The notes below the pieces were generated by a model. That model was not told the DNA's origin. It was given only the letters and a program-made list of their open reading frames with translations, and did not search any database. A stretch of DNA of 64,000 nt, from assembly GCA_015065765.1 (NCBI GenBank), contig SVPP01000001.1, positions 211,928 to 275,927 on the forward strand, in the 5' to 3' direction. Numbering within the stretch: the stretch's first letter is position 1; every line of letters begins with the position of its first letter. The position numbers and the translations under genes were made by a program. Positions 56,627 through 64,000 of the stretch are shown in pieces. This DNA is from Oscillospiraceae bacterium. GTDB lineage: Bacteria; Bacillota; Clostridia; Oscillospirales; Acutalibacteraceae.

Positions 56627-57262
56627 TTATTCTATATCTTCTGACCAGTTTTCATCAATAACGGAACATTGTCTGTAATTTCTGACAGTCTTTTCGACAA
56701 CATTGTAAAGGTTTGCAGTACAACGCGGAGAAGCTGTATAGTTCACTGAGCGGTTTCTGTCAATACCGATTTTTTCAGCCTCCAGACCTGCATCAATATT
56801 CGCTCCGATAAAAAGAAACTCCCAGCCATATTTTTCTTTCTCTTTTTCAATCATTCTCTTCACATCGTAAGCACTGTAATATCTGCTTGCGTTTTCCATA
56901 CCGTCAGTTGTAATTACAAAAATTGTCTTTGCGGGAACATCAGAAGGTCTTGCGTACTTGTGGATGTTTCCGATATGATGAATCGCTCCGCCCACTGCAT
57001 CAAGAAGAGCCGTAGAGCCTCTGACAAAATAATCTTTTTCTGTCATTTTCGGAACACATGAAAGCTTCACTCTGTCATGAAGAACTTCGCTTCTGTCATC
57101 AAAGAGAATTGTTGACACATAACATTCGCCATCAAGTTCTTTCTGTTTTTCAATCATTGAATTGAAACCGCCGATTGTGTCCTTTTCAAGTCCCTGCATT
57201 GAACCGCTTCTGTCAAGAATAAATACCATTTCTGTAATGTTGTTTTTCTTTTCGTTATTCAT
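56627..57262 (-). CDS. von Willebrand factor type A (VWA) domain protein
   Basis: A 211-residue, single-domain cytoplasmic VWA protein. The metal-ion-dependent adhesion site looks complete: FILDRSGSMQG (DxSxS), the Thr in RGSTALLDAVGGA and the Asp in TTDGMENAS. No signal peptide or membrane helix is seen. Its ATG lies behind GGAGG, directly after a long palindromic hairpin (57284-57323). The macrodomain gene is just upstream on the same strand. It resembles stand-alone bacterial VWA proteins of stress-response neighbourhoods, but function is unknown. Confidence 0.85.
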   Translation of the reverse strand: MNNEKKNNITEMVFILDRSGSMQGLEKDTIGGFNSMIEKQKELDGECYVSTILFDDRSEVLHDRVKLSCVPKMTEKDYFVRGSTALLDAVGGAIHHIGNIHKYARPSDVPAKTIFVITTDGMENASRYYSAYDVKRMIEKEKEKYGWEFLFIGANIDAGLEAEKIGIDRNRSVNYTASPRCTANLYNVVEKTVRNYRQCSVIDENWSEDIE

Positions 57263-57283
57263 TTTAAAATACCTCCAAAAAAT

Positions 57284-57323
57284 TAATATGGTCGTTTGGT
57301 GTTTTCACCTTACGACCATATTA
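57284..57323 (-). promoter_or_regulatory. Long palindromic hairpin in the leader of the VWA gene
   Basis: AATATGGTCGT (57285-57295) and ACGACCATATT (57312-57322) pair perfectly; a further T-A pair extends the stem. Inside, GGTG and CACC pair around TTTT, separated by a TT/TT internal loop. On the minus strand a TATAAT overlaps the upstream edge (57320-57325), and TTAATTTTTT plus GGAGG follow the downstream edge. It can be a protein-binding palindrome or a terminator-like leader. A small 5-bp hairpin (57347-57363) lies between it and the macrodomain stop. Confidence 0.7.
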
Positions 57324-57370
57324 TAGAGGTTTTTAAGTTTCAAAAGGTCGCATGAAAAGCGACAAATTTT

Positions 57371-58357
57371 TCAGGAACCAAGCAAACTCTGGTCAAACGC
57401 AAACAGTGCTTCATTGATTTCAAAAATGTTATAGTTGCCTTTTGTAATAAAATATTCGATGATAATATCGAATTTATTGCTGTGAGAAAGTGCATAACCT
57501 GCTTTCTTCAGCATTTCTTCCGTTTCCGCAAGCGACAGTTCAAGAGCAACTGCGAAGGCAATCACCGTAGTTTTCTTCGGTTTATAGAACACATCATTCC
57601 TGATTTTAGAAAAAAGTTTGCGGTCTATATTAGCCTTTTTGTAGCACTCGGAATCCGTCATGCCTTTTTCGTCAATCTTACGAAGAAGCATCTGAGAAAA
57701 ACTCTCATCAACCTCTGAAAGAAGGTTTTCAAGTCCATAAGGCATAGAAGCTTTTGCTACAGGTGCATCACAACTATAATAATCTTCTTTGCGGAGCCTC
57801 GCACTCATATTCGGAACAGGAAAATGCTCTTCAATATACCTGTCATCAATAAAGGATTTAATGTCAGTGAACAGTTTTTCACTGATCTGATACGCAGTTT
57901 TATCGAAAACCACAACGTAAACAAACATATCATTTTCAAGGAGAAAATCACTGATTGTATCTATTGCAACCTTCAGTGCTTTGTCCTTGGGATAGCCGTA
58001 TGTCCCTGATGAAATCAGCGGAAACGCAATGGTTTCACAGCCTTTTTCTTTTGCAAGAAGCAGACTTTCCCGATAACAGCTTGCAAGCTTCTTTTCCTCA
58101 CCGAAAATACCGCCATGCCACACAGGACCTACTGTGTGAATAACATATTTGCAAGGAAGATTATACGCTCCTGTAATTTTAGCCTTACCCGTTTCACATC
58201 CGCCGAGAGTTTTGCATTCCTCAAGAAGTTCCTTTCCTGCAGCTTTGTGAATTGCACCGTCAACTCCCCCACCGCCAAGAAGACTTTTCTTTGCAGCGTT
58301 TACAATGGCATCACAGGAAAGTTTTGTAATATCCTGTCTTATAATCTGAATCGGCAT
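57371..58357 (-). CDS. Macrodomain protein with C-terminal XRE-like helical domain
   Basis: A 328-residue protein. Residues about 1-165 are an ADP-ribose-binding macrodomain: [20 protein letters not shown] followed by AIHKAAG, then [16 protein letters not shown], as in O-acetyl-ADP-ribose deacetylases (YmdB/MacroD type). Residues about 215-328 are helical, with [20 protein letters not shown] and [20 protein letters not shown], resembling an XRE-type helix-turn-helix. The pair is seen in other Firmicutes proteins. It might remove ADP-ribose marks and sense or regulate; that is inference. It starts 9 nt after the zinc-ribbon gene and precedes a VWA gene. Confidence 0.85.
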   Translation of the reverse strand: MPIQIIRQDITKLSCDAIVNAAKKSLLGGGGVDGAIHKAAGKELLEECKTLGGCETGKAKITGAYNLPCKYVIHTVGPVWHGGIFGEEKKLASCYRESLLLAKEKGCETIAFPLISSGTYGYPKDKALKVAIDTISDFLLENDMFVYVVVFDKTAYQISEKLFTDIKSFIDDRYIEEHFPVPNMSARLRKEDYYSCDAPVAKASMPYGLENLLSEVDESFSQMLLRKIDEKGMTDSECYKKANIDRKLFSKIRNDVFYKPKKTTVIAFAVALELSLAETEEMLKKAGYALSHSNKFDIIIEYFITKGNYNIFEINEALFAFDQSLLGS

Positions 58358-58366
58358 TGTTTCACC

Positions 58367-58954
58367 TTATTTTACATCAAAATCAAAGCTACCGGGATAA
58401 ATATCAAACTCGTCATATTCTTCGGTATAAGGCATATTGAATTCATCTTCATAGAACACTTCGGGATTATTGAAAGCAAACGCAAAGATGCTTGCATACA
58501 ATGCAATTACCGCAACAATATTTGCAACGATAAGGAGAACGATATTTCTCACAAGATGGTCTTTTTTCTCCTGAGGCTTTGCCATGGGGTACATCATCGG
58601 TTCAAGCACTGCTGAGCAACGTGGACAATTATGCCATGTTTCCTCGCAAGCAAGACCGCACTGAGGACATTGTCTTCTGAGAGGAAGAGTACATGTAGGA
58701 CAAACAGCATAGTCTGTCTTCACGTCACCACCACATCTCGGACATACATAAAGCTTCTCTTTCTGTCTTGAAACAAGATAAATAATAAGTCCGATGTATG
58801 AGGGAATAAGAACGGCGAGAAGAGTCCACATAATTGCATCCATGTTTCTCTTTTTTGCATCCTTATATACCCAGACTGCCGTCAGAACAGTTGTTGTCAC
58901 ACCTAAACCAAAAATCAGAAGAAACAACAAAATCATAACAATAACAGCTGTCAT
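58367..58954 (-). CDS. Membrane protein with tandem zinc ribbons
   Basis: A 195-residue protein. Two N-terminal membrane segments (about 3-27 and 40-60, the second in a WTLLAVLIPSYIGLIIYLV stretch similar to PLDc_N-type domains) precede two cytoplasmic Cys4 ribbons: CPRCGGDVKTDYAVCPTC and CPQCGLACEETWHNCPRC. A further helix at about 140-165 and an acidic, Asp/Glu/Tyr-rich tail follow. The ATG at 58954 behind AAAGGGTG is chosen over an upstream in-frame start at 59020, which would overlap the -35 element. It is first in an operon with the macrodomain and probably VWA genes. Confidence 0.8.
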   Translation of the reverse strand: MTAVIVMILLFLLIFGLGVTTTVLTAVWVYKDAKKRNMDAIMWTLLAVLIPSYIGLIIYLVSRQKEKLYVCPRCGGDVKTDYAVCPTCTLPLRRQCPQCGLACEETWHNCPRCSAVLEPMMYPMAKPQEKKDHLVRNIVLLIVANIVAVIALYASIFAFAFNNPEVFYEDEFNMPYTEEYDEFDIYPGSFDFDVK

Positions 58955-58991
58955 AATCAAACACCCTTTCCGTACATTTATTTTCACTTTT

Positions 58992-59020
58992 AGTCTACCA
59001 TTACAAGGCACTTTTGTCAA
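58992..59020 (-). promoter_or_regulatory. Promoter of the zinc-ribbon/macrodomain unit
   Basis: On the minus strand a perfect TTGACA and TAGACT are 17 nt apart; the start codon is about 38 nt further. Confidence 0.7.
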
Positions 59021-59053
59021 TTAAATTTTATTAATGGAAATTGAACAATCAGT

Positions 59054-59079
59054 AAAAAAGGACGGATTTCCATCCGCCC
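59054..59079 (-). terminator. Intrinsic terminator after the cohesin-like protein gene
   Basis: On the minus strand GGGCGGAT pairs with ATCCGTCC (one G-U) across a 4-nt loop, followed by six T. Confidence 0.88.
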
Positions 59080-59087
59080 TTTTTGTG

Positions 59088-61193
59088 TCAGAACACAAAC
59101 TTTACTTTGTAGGTTTTATATGAACCATCTGACTGAAGAAAACTGATATTTGCTGTCAAACCGTCATTATTTTGTGATTTGTAAACATAGTAACGGCTGT
59201 CATTTTCTGTCATTATTCCATCTACATCTGTGATTGTGTATTTTATAAGACAGTCCTTTTTAATACCTACACCTGTTGATAAAAGATTTGCCTTGACCTC
59301 GATATAATCTTCCGTTCCGTCGTTTTGATAGCTGACGGTTCCTCTTACAGGTTTAAGATATGTCAGCGGATCGGGATCTGATGCAAGTCCCATATCAAAA
59401 ATAATTTTCTGTTCCTTTGTTGTTCCGTCAGGAAGTGTGAAAACCATTGTCGCAGTTATGTTTGCTGTGTTGTTTGTCATATAGAACATAAGTGAGCTTG
59501 GATTATTTGTCACTCTGCCATTTGCATCAACAATTTCAAACGTTGCTCCGTTTGCCATAGTCTTGTAAAGACCTACTGATGTCTGTCCGCTTGTCATCTT
59601 GATGCGGATTGTTCCGTCATCATCAAATGTTACAGCACCTCTTACCGGTCGTAAGCCTTTAGCAGCATTCACATAGGGATCCATTTCATAGAGTTTAAAC
59701 ACCACTCTGTAGGTTGACTGTGAACCATCAGCTTCTGTGACTGTAAGTCTGCCTTCGGGATTGAATGTATTCTGTGAGCCGTAGAAAATGTAGAGCTTTT
59801 CCTTTTCTGTGAGCACACCTTCTGCACCGTCGAGTGTTGCTGTTGCACTGCCGTCTGTAGTTGCCTTATAAACACCTACAGATGACTGACCTTCAAGCAT
59901 TTCAACAAGGATATATTCTCCCTTTGCATCCTCTGCAAGTGAAACCTTACCTCTGATGGGTCTGATATTTTTTGAAACATCAAGGTCAATTTCTCTTTCC
60001 ATTTCGTAAAGTTCAAATACTACAGGATATTTTTCAGTTGTACCGTCAGCATAAGTAACCTTCATTGTTGCAACGGGGTTAGTTTTGTTCTGTGACTGGT
60101 ATGCAACGTAGTCACCTGCTCTGTCCTGAATTGTGCCGACAACGTCAACGAGTTTAACTGTACCGCCGTCAACCATGTCTTTGTAAAGACCTGTCACCGT
60201 TCTGCCGGGTGTCATTGTGATTGCAACGTATTCTTCACCTTTATATGACTTCATTGAAGCAGTACCGCGGATAACAGTAATACTGTTCACTACCGACTTT
60301 TCAGGTCGAACCAACTCTCTTTGCTCAGTACTGCCACACAAAGAACAACAGCGTTCTTCAATTCCTGCTTCTGTTTCGGTAGCAGCCTTAATTTCCAACC
60401 ACGCACCCCAATCGTGACCGAGCGACTCCACTAAATCATAAATTTGGCTGTCTCCACACACTGAACACGTACGTTCAGTATATCCACCTTCACTACAGCT
60501 TGGTTTTACTGTAATTGTTTCATAGGTATGATTGACACAAATTGTATCATCAGGATAAGAATAATTTACCCTTATACTCTGACCTTTATCTGCCATTATT
60601 AAAGGATCGGACTGTATTAATCTGGCACAGAAAAACAAACCACCGGGACAAGAACTCGTTTTTAGAAAATCCATACTTATAAACACAAATCCGCTGATAT
60701 CAGTAATATTCTTTTTTGCTTTAAAGACAAAAGAGACAATTGTTTCCTCGGATGAAAGCTGTACTGATGAATACGTTGAATCCCACGCCCACGAAACAAA
60801 GGCAATTTTATATTTGTCCATAACAGAAGCACTTGTCCAGTAACCGGGATTATTATTACGTTTATATGCACTCTCGTTAACATTCAAATTCTTGTTACAC
60901 AAATAGCTGCCGGAAGCCATTTGTCCCACAAAATCAACGCTCTGCACTTCAAAGACAGTAGAATCATAAATAAGCGGGAACTGCATACCGGCAATTTCAT
61001 AGTTTGTAGTCAGATTAACACTTACATTTACATAATCACCGGCAGCAACACTTTTCTTATCAGTTACAACTCTGAAATCAGCAATATATGAGGCTTCAGA
61101 GTCAGCGGACACTATAACAGATAAGGATTCTGTTGTAAACAACATCAAAAAAACAATAACAACCGACAACAATCTGCTTAACTTCTGTCTCAT
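59088..61193 (-). CDS. Secreted cohesin-like protein with four C-terminal beta repeats
   Basis: A 701-residue exported protein. A signal peptide (about 1-30) ends near LSVIVSA. Residues about 37-210 resemble a cohesin: ADFRVVTDKKSVAAGDYVNV, then the family IAGMQFPLIYDSTVFEV and IVSFVFKAKKNI. A linker (about 220-295) has two CxxC pairs (RTCSVCGDS and RCCSLCGST) around ESLGHDWGAW. Four repeats of about 100 residues follow (starting near 304, 408, 513 and 612), each with a VRG or IRG start and an SVGLYK-like centre. No catalytic domain is recognised. It may bind dockerins such as the one at 17844-22049; that is untested. A terminator follows. Confidence 0.75.
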   Translation of the reverse strand: MRQKLSRLLSVVIVFLMLFTTESLSVIVSADSEASYIADFRVVTDKKSVAAGDYVNVSVNLTTNYEIAGMQFPLIYDSTVFEVQSVDFVGQMASGSYLCNKNLNVNESAYKRNNNPGYWTSASVMDKYKIAFVSWAWDSTYSSVQLSSEETIVSFVFKAKKNITDISGFVFISMDFLKTSSCPGGLFFCARLIQSDPLIMADKGQSIRVNYSYPDDTICVNHTYETITVKPSCSEGGYTERTCSVCGDSQIYDLVESLGHDWGAWLEIKAATETEAGIEERCCSLCGSTEQRELVRPEKSVVNSITVIRGTASMKSYKGEEYVAITMTPGRTVTGLYKDMVDGGTVKLVDVVGTIQDRAGDYVAYQSQNKTNPVATMKVTYADGTTEKYPVVFELYEMEREIDLDVSKNIRPIRGKVSLAEDAKGEYILVEMLEGQSSVGVYKATTDGSATATLDGAEGVLTEKEKLYIFYGSQNTFNPEGRLTVTEADGSQSTYRVVFKLYEMDPYVNAAKGLRPVRGAVTFDDDGTIRIKMTSGQTSVGLYKTMANGATFEIVDANGRVTNNPSSLMFYMTNNTANITATMVFTLPDGTTKEQKIIFDMGLASDPDPLTYLKPVRGTVSYQNDGTEDYIEVKANLLSTGVGIKKDCLIKYTITDVDGIMTENDSRYYVYKSQNNDGLTANISFLQSDGSYKTYKVKFVF
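59091..60284 (-). repeat. Four tandem coding repeats of about 300 nt
   Basis: The C-terminal part of the cohesin-like protein consists of four diverged units of about 95-100 residues. Shared marks are TVIRG, RPIRG, RPVRG and KPVRG at the starts, TGLYK/VGVYK/VGLYK/VGIKK in the middle, and VVFELYEM, VVFKLYEM or similar at the ends. Confidence 0.8.
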
Positions 61194-61314
61194 AAAATCC
61201 CCTCCGTTTTAATACAATAATTTTTGTATAATAACTCAGTACAATTTAATTTGTGTTGTGGGTACATTTTATCACACAGGCAAAATTTATGCAACAGAAA
61301 AATTATAGTTTCCA

Positions 61315-61380
61315 ACGAAAAATCCTCATAAAACGGGAAATCGCCGAGAGTCTCATAAGAAACTCTCAGCAATTCCCGTT
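61315..61380 (-). terminator. Intrinsic terminator of nrdD
   Basis: On the minus strand AACGGGAA and TTCCCGTT (8 bp), plus GAGAGT with ACTCTC further in, form a long hairpin with one mismatch and one bulge. It is followed by TTATGAGGATTTTT. The rest of the 220-nt gap 61194-61413 holds the AGGG/GGAGG-type ribosome binding site of the cohesin-like gene and AT-rich DNA without a clear promoter. Confidence 0.85.
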
Positions 61381-61413
61381 AGCAAGGTTTAACCTTCTTT
61401 ATTAATAAGGCGA

Positions 61414-63780
61414 TTATGCCTTAATAAACTTTTTGATATCAGATACACCCTGATATTTTGCAACTCCGTTTTCGTCCATAACAACGAGTGTGGGAGCCTG
61501 TTTGAGACCGAGCTCTTTTGCAAGCTCTGCATTTTCTTCAGCAAGAACCTTTTCAAATTCTACTCCTGATTTATCAAGGAGAGATGCTGCGATTTTACAG
61601 TTGGGGCAAGTTGCTGTCGTAAAGAGAATTGTTCTTGTGCCCATGTTAAGGTCAGCTGCAGGAGCATCATCACATACACATGCTGCGTCTCTCTCTTCGG
61701 GGAGTTTTGATGTAGCTATGTTGTAAAGCTTGCGGTGTTTGTATTCCTGAACTTTACCGTCATTCCAGTTCTGAACAGGACGATAGTAACCTGTGATACG
61801 GCTGTAAACCTCTGCAGGCTGTCCGCATTCGGGACATGTGAAGTGCTCACCTGCGATGTAGCCGTGGCTCTTACATACTGAGTATGTGGGAGAAATTGAG
61901 TAGTAAGGAAGCTTGTAGTTTTCAGCTATCTTACGAACAAGATTTGCTGCTGACTTCCAGTCAGGAAGCTTTTCACCGATGTAAGCATGGAAAACTGTAC
62001 CTGATGTGTATCTTGTCTGAAGTTCATCCTGAATATCAAGTGCTTCAAAGATATCTTCTGTGTAACCAACAGGAAGATGTGAGCTGTTTGTATAGTAAGG
62101 TGTTTCATCAGCTTCTGATGCTGTCTTGATATCGGGATATCTCTTAAGGTCATGCTTTGCAAGTCTGTAAGATGTTGACTCAGCAGGTGTAGCTTCAAGG
62201 TTGTAAAGATCCTGATACATTTCCTGATAGTCTGAAAGTTTTTCTCTCATGTGGTCAAGAACTTCCTGAGAGAATTTCTGAGTTTCAGGATGAGTCATAT
62301 CTTTACCAAGCCATTTTGCATTGAGACCTACTTCGTTCATACCAACAAGACCGATTGTTGAGAAGTGGTTCTCAAATGTGCCGAGGTAACGTTTTGTATA
62401 GGGATAAAGTCCTTCGTTAAGAAGCTTTGTGATAACTGTTCTCTTGATGTGAAGTGAACGTGCTGAAATGTCCATCATTCTGTCAAGACGTTTGTAGAAA
62501 TCAGCTTCATCTGTTGCAAGATAAGCAATTCTGGGCATGTTGATTGTTACAACACCGATTGAACCTGTGCTTTCACCGCTGCCGAAGAAACCACCTGATT
62601 TTTTGCGGAGCTCTCTAAGGTCAAGACGAAGTCTGCAGCACATACTTCTTACGTCGCTGGGCTCCATATCACTGTTGATATAGTTTGAGAAGTAAGGTGT
62701 ACCGTATTTTGATGTCATTTCAAAGAGAAGCTTGTTGTTCTCTGTTTCTGACCAGTCAAAGTCGCTTGTGATTGAGTATGTGGGAATGGGATACTGGAAA
62801 CCTCTACCGTGAGCATCGCCTTCGATCATGATTTCGATGAATGCACGGTTAACCATATCCATTTCTTTCTTACAGTCTTTGTATTTGAAATCCTGTTCTT
62901 TACCGCCAACGATTGCATTAAGCTCTGCAAGGTCATTGGGAACTGTCCAGTCAAGAGTGATGTTTGAGAAAGGAGCCTGTGTACCCCAACGAGAAGGAGT
63001 ATTTACACCATAGATGAAAGATTCGATGCACTTCTTAACCTGCTCATATGAAAGGTTATCTGCTTTTACGAAGGGAGCAAGATATGTGTCAAATGATGAG
63101 AATGCCTGAGCGCCTGCCCATTCGTTCTGCATAATGCCGAGGAAGTTAACCATCTGGTTACAAAGTGTTGCAAGGTGTTTTGCAGGAGCAGATGTGATTT
63201 TACCTGTAACTCCGCCGAGACCTTCCTGAATAAGTTGTTTAAGTGACCAACCTGCACAGTAACCTGTGAGCATTGAAAGGTCGTGGAGATGAATGTCAGC
63301 GTTTCTGTGAGCGTCTGCAATTTCCTTGTCATAAATCTCAGAGAGCCAGTAGTTAGCTGTGATTGCACCGGAGTTTGAAAGAATAAGACCGCCTACTGAA
63401 TATGTTACAGTTGAGTTTTCTTTAACTCTCCAGTCGTTGATATTAACATAGTTATCAACAAGGTCCTTATAGTCAAGAAGTGTGCCTTTGATGTTACGAA
63501 GCTTTTCACGCTGTTTTCTGTAAAGGATATATGACTTTGAAACATCAGCATAACCTGCCTGAACAAGAACAAACTCAACACTGTCCTGAATGTTTTCAAC
63601 TGTGATGAGAGAATCCTGGATTTTGGGCTCGAAGTCAGCAGTAACTTTGAGTGCAAGGAAGTCAATAACACTGTCATTGTAATCCTTTTCACAAGATTCA
63701 AAAGCCTGCTTGATAGCTGTAGTGATTTTTCTGATGTCGAAATCTACGATTTTGCCGTCTCTTTTCTGTACGCGATACAT
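61414..63780 (-). CDS. nrdD: Anaerobic ribonucleoside-triphosphate reductase with fused thioredoxin-like domain
   Basis: A 788-residue class III reductase. Residues about 1-95 form an ATP cone (VQKRDGKIVDFDIRKITTAI). The catalytic barrel includes HLHDLSMLTGYCAGWSL and GSIGVVTINMPRIAYL. Zinc Cys are near FTCPECGQPAEV. The glycyl-radical site is RITGYYR, with Gly at about 664. From about 714 a thioredoxin/glutaredoxin-like domain follows, with redox motif CPNC at 725-728 and a later QAPTLVVMDENG. The fused domain may reduce the active site directly, in place of or besides formate. No nrdG activase gene lies downstream. Two NrdR-like boxes control the promoter. Confidence 0.94.
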   Translation of the reverse strand: MYRVQKRDGKIVDFDIRKITTAIKQAFESCEKDYNDSVIDFLALKVTADFEPKIQDSLITVENIQDSVEFVLVQAGYADVSKSYILYRKQREKLRNIKGTLLDYKDLVDNYVNINDWRVKENSTVTYSVGGLILSNSGAITANYWLSEIYDKEIADAHRNADIHLHDLSMLTGYCAGWSLKQLIQEGLGGVTGKITSAPAKHLATLCNQMVNFLGIMQNEWAGAQAFSSFDTYLAPFVKADNLSYEQVKKCIESFIYGVNTPSRWGTQAPFSNITLDWTVPNDLAELNAIVGGKEQDFKYKDCKKEMDMVNRAFIEIMIEGDAHGRGFQYPIPTYSITSDFDWSETENNKLLFEMTSKYGTPYFSNYINSDMEPSDVRSMCCRLRLDLRELRKKSGGFFGSGESTGSIGVVTINMPRIAYLATDEADFYKRLDRMMDISARSLHIKRTVITKLLNEGLYPYTKRYLGTFENHFSTIGLVGMNEVGLNAKWLGKDMTHPETQKFSQEVLDHMREKLSDYQEMYQDLYNLEATPAESTSYRLAKHDLKRYPDIKTASEADETPYYTNSSHLPVGYTEDIFEALDIQDELQTRYTSGTVFHAYIGEKLPDWKSAANLVRKIAENYKLPYYSISPTYSVCKSHGYIAGEHFTCPECGQPAEVYSRITGYYRPVQNWNDGKVQEYKHRKLYNIATSKLPEERDAACVCDDAPAADLNMGTRTILFTTATCPNCKIAASLLDKSGVEFEKVLAEENAELAKELGLKQAPTLVVMDENGVAKYQGVSDIKKFIKA

Positions 63781-63831
63781 AATTTCTACCTCCGTTACGA
63801 TTTTTTATAGTCACTTTCTGTTTGCTGGATT

Positions 63832-63860
63832 ATAATAACACAAGAAAATGTACTTGTCAA
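63832..63860 (-). promoter_or_regulatory. Promoter of nrdD
   Basis: On the minus strand a perfect TTGACA and TATTAT are separated by 17 nt. The ATG is about 50 nt downstream behind GGAGG. Confidence 0.85.
63838..63851 (-). promoter_or_regulatory. Degenerate NrdR-box-like site within the nrdD promoter
   Basis: ACACAAGAAAATGT keeps the outer ACA/TGT of the NrdR palindrome. It lies between the -35 and -10 elements, its centre exactly 31 bp from that of the perfect box. Confidence 0.5.
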
Positions 63861-63868
63861 TACTTTTT

Positions 63869-63882
63869 CACAATATATTGTG
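63869..63882 (-). promoter_or_regulatory. NrdR box upstream of nrdD
   Basis: CACAATATATTGTG is a perfect palindrome and agrees with the NrdR consensus (core CWATATATWG flanked by ACA/TGT). It is upstream of the -35 element. NrdR is the ATP/dATP-sensing repressor of ribonucleotide reductases. Confidence 0.85.
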
Positions 63883-63955
63883 GTTATTTTTTGGATTTTT
63901 TCTAAATCTTGTATACTTTTGAATAAATATGCATACGCTTTTTCAAACAGAAAAC

Positions 63956-63989
63956 GGCTCAGAAGCCTGTAACATCAAGCTTTTGAGCC
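63956..63989. terminator. Candidate terminator hairpin at window end
   Basis: GGCTCAGAAGC pairs with GCTTTTGAGCC (one G-U) across a 12-nt loop, with ATTTT on one side and GTTTTC on the other. Its gene lies outside the window, so the direction is unknown. Confidence 0.45.
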
Positions 63990-64000
63990 ATTTTGTGACA

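Noticed and set aside
56627..57262. TerY-type tellurite-resistance VWA
   Set aside because: No TerD/TerC, kinase or phosphatase genes are nearby; only the generic VWA fold is supported.
57371..58357. DarG-type antitoxin (DarTG system)
   Set aside because: The macrodomain is there but no DarT ADP-ribosyltransferase gene is adjacent; neighbours are a zinc-ribbon and a VWA protein.
1..64000. CRISPR array, tRNA genes, insertion sequences, prophage
   Set aside because: No direct-repeat array, tRNA-like cloverleaf end, transposase, integrase or phage structural gene was seen.

Overview
The window is a compact, AT-rich, gene-dense stretch from a low-GC Gram-positive anaerobe. A complete spoIIIA operon points to an endospore-forming Clostridia member. 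The cohesin/dockerin-type surface proteins, oxygen-independent (class III) ribonucleotide reductase, T-box and ZTP leaders and pyrBI pairing are consistent with a gut Ruminococcaceae/Oscillospiraceae-like organism; that placement is inference. I see no rRNA, tRNA, CRISPR array, transposase or prophage.

Layout. 1-11437 (minus) is one long housekeeping/sporulation block: spoIIIAA-AB-AC-AD-AE-AF-AG-AH, an Asp23-family protein, a terminator, then nusB, a TsaD-like paralogue, xseA, xseB, ispA, dxs and tlyA (cut by the window edge). 11515-14426 (plus) is a YfhO-type membrane protein, convergent with a two-component system (14478-16532, minus). 16720-23136 (plus) holds an alpha/beta hydrolase, a 1401-residue secreted protein with helical repeats and a terminal dockerin, and a membrane-anchored His-rich protein, each with its own promoter and terminator.

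23191-34520 (minus) is a second housekeeping block: T-box-controlled alaS, HIT protein, comEC, holA, rnmV, ispF, a DUF3343 protein, a cysteine desulfurase-like enzyme, and the c-di-AMP pair cdaA-cdaR. 34558-36917 (plus) is a small accessory cluster: a two-helix membrane protein, a TetR regulator and a secreted lipase. A DEAD-box helicase follows (36956-38680, minus).

38740-50552 (minus) is a de novo purine operon, purE-purF-purM-purN-purO-purH-glyA-purD-purL, behind a ZTP (pfl) riboswitch. It uses a single-chain PurL, a formyltransferase-only PurH with a separate archaeal-type IMP cyclohydrolase, and a PurF whose glutaminase nucleophile is missing. 50791-56409 (minus) is the pyrimidine operon pyrC-K-D-F-E-B-I, with a strong promoter and a perfect attenuator hairpin. 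Together these two operons supply the nucleotides that nrdD, at the far end, reduces to deoxynucleotides.

56627-58954 (minus) is a three-gene accessory unit: zinc-ribbon membrane protein, macrodomain plus XRE-like domain, and VWA protein, with a striking leader palindrome. 59088-61193 is a secreted cohesin-like protein with four C-terminal repeats. 61414-63780 is nrdD fused to a thioredoxin-like domain, under a promoter with two NrdR-box-like sites 31 bp apart.

The observations I would check first are the PurF lacking its catalytic Cys, the split PurH/PurO arrangement, the macrodomain/VWA/zinc-ribbon unit with its palindromic leader, the unassigned pyr leader, and the cohesin/dockerin pair.
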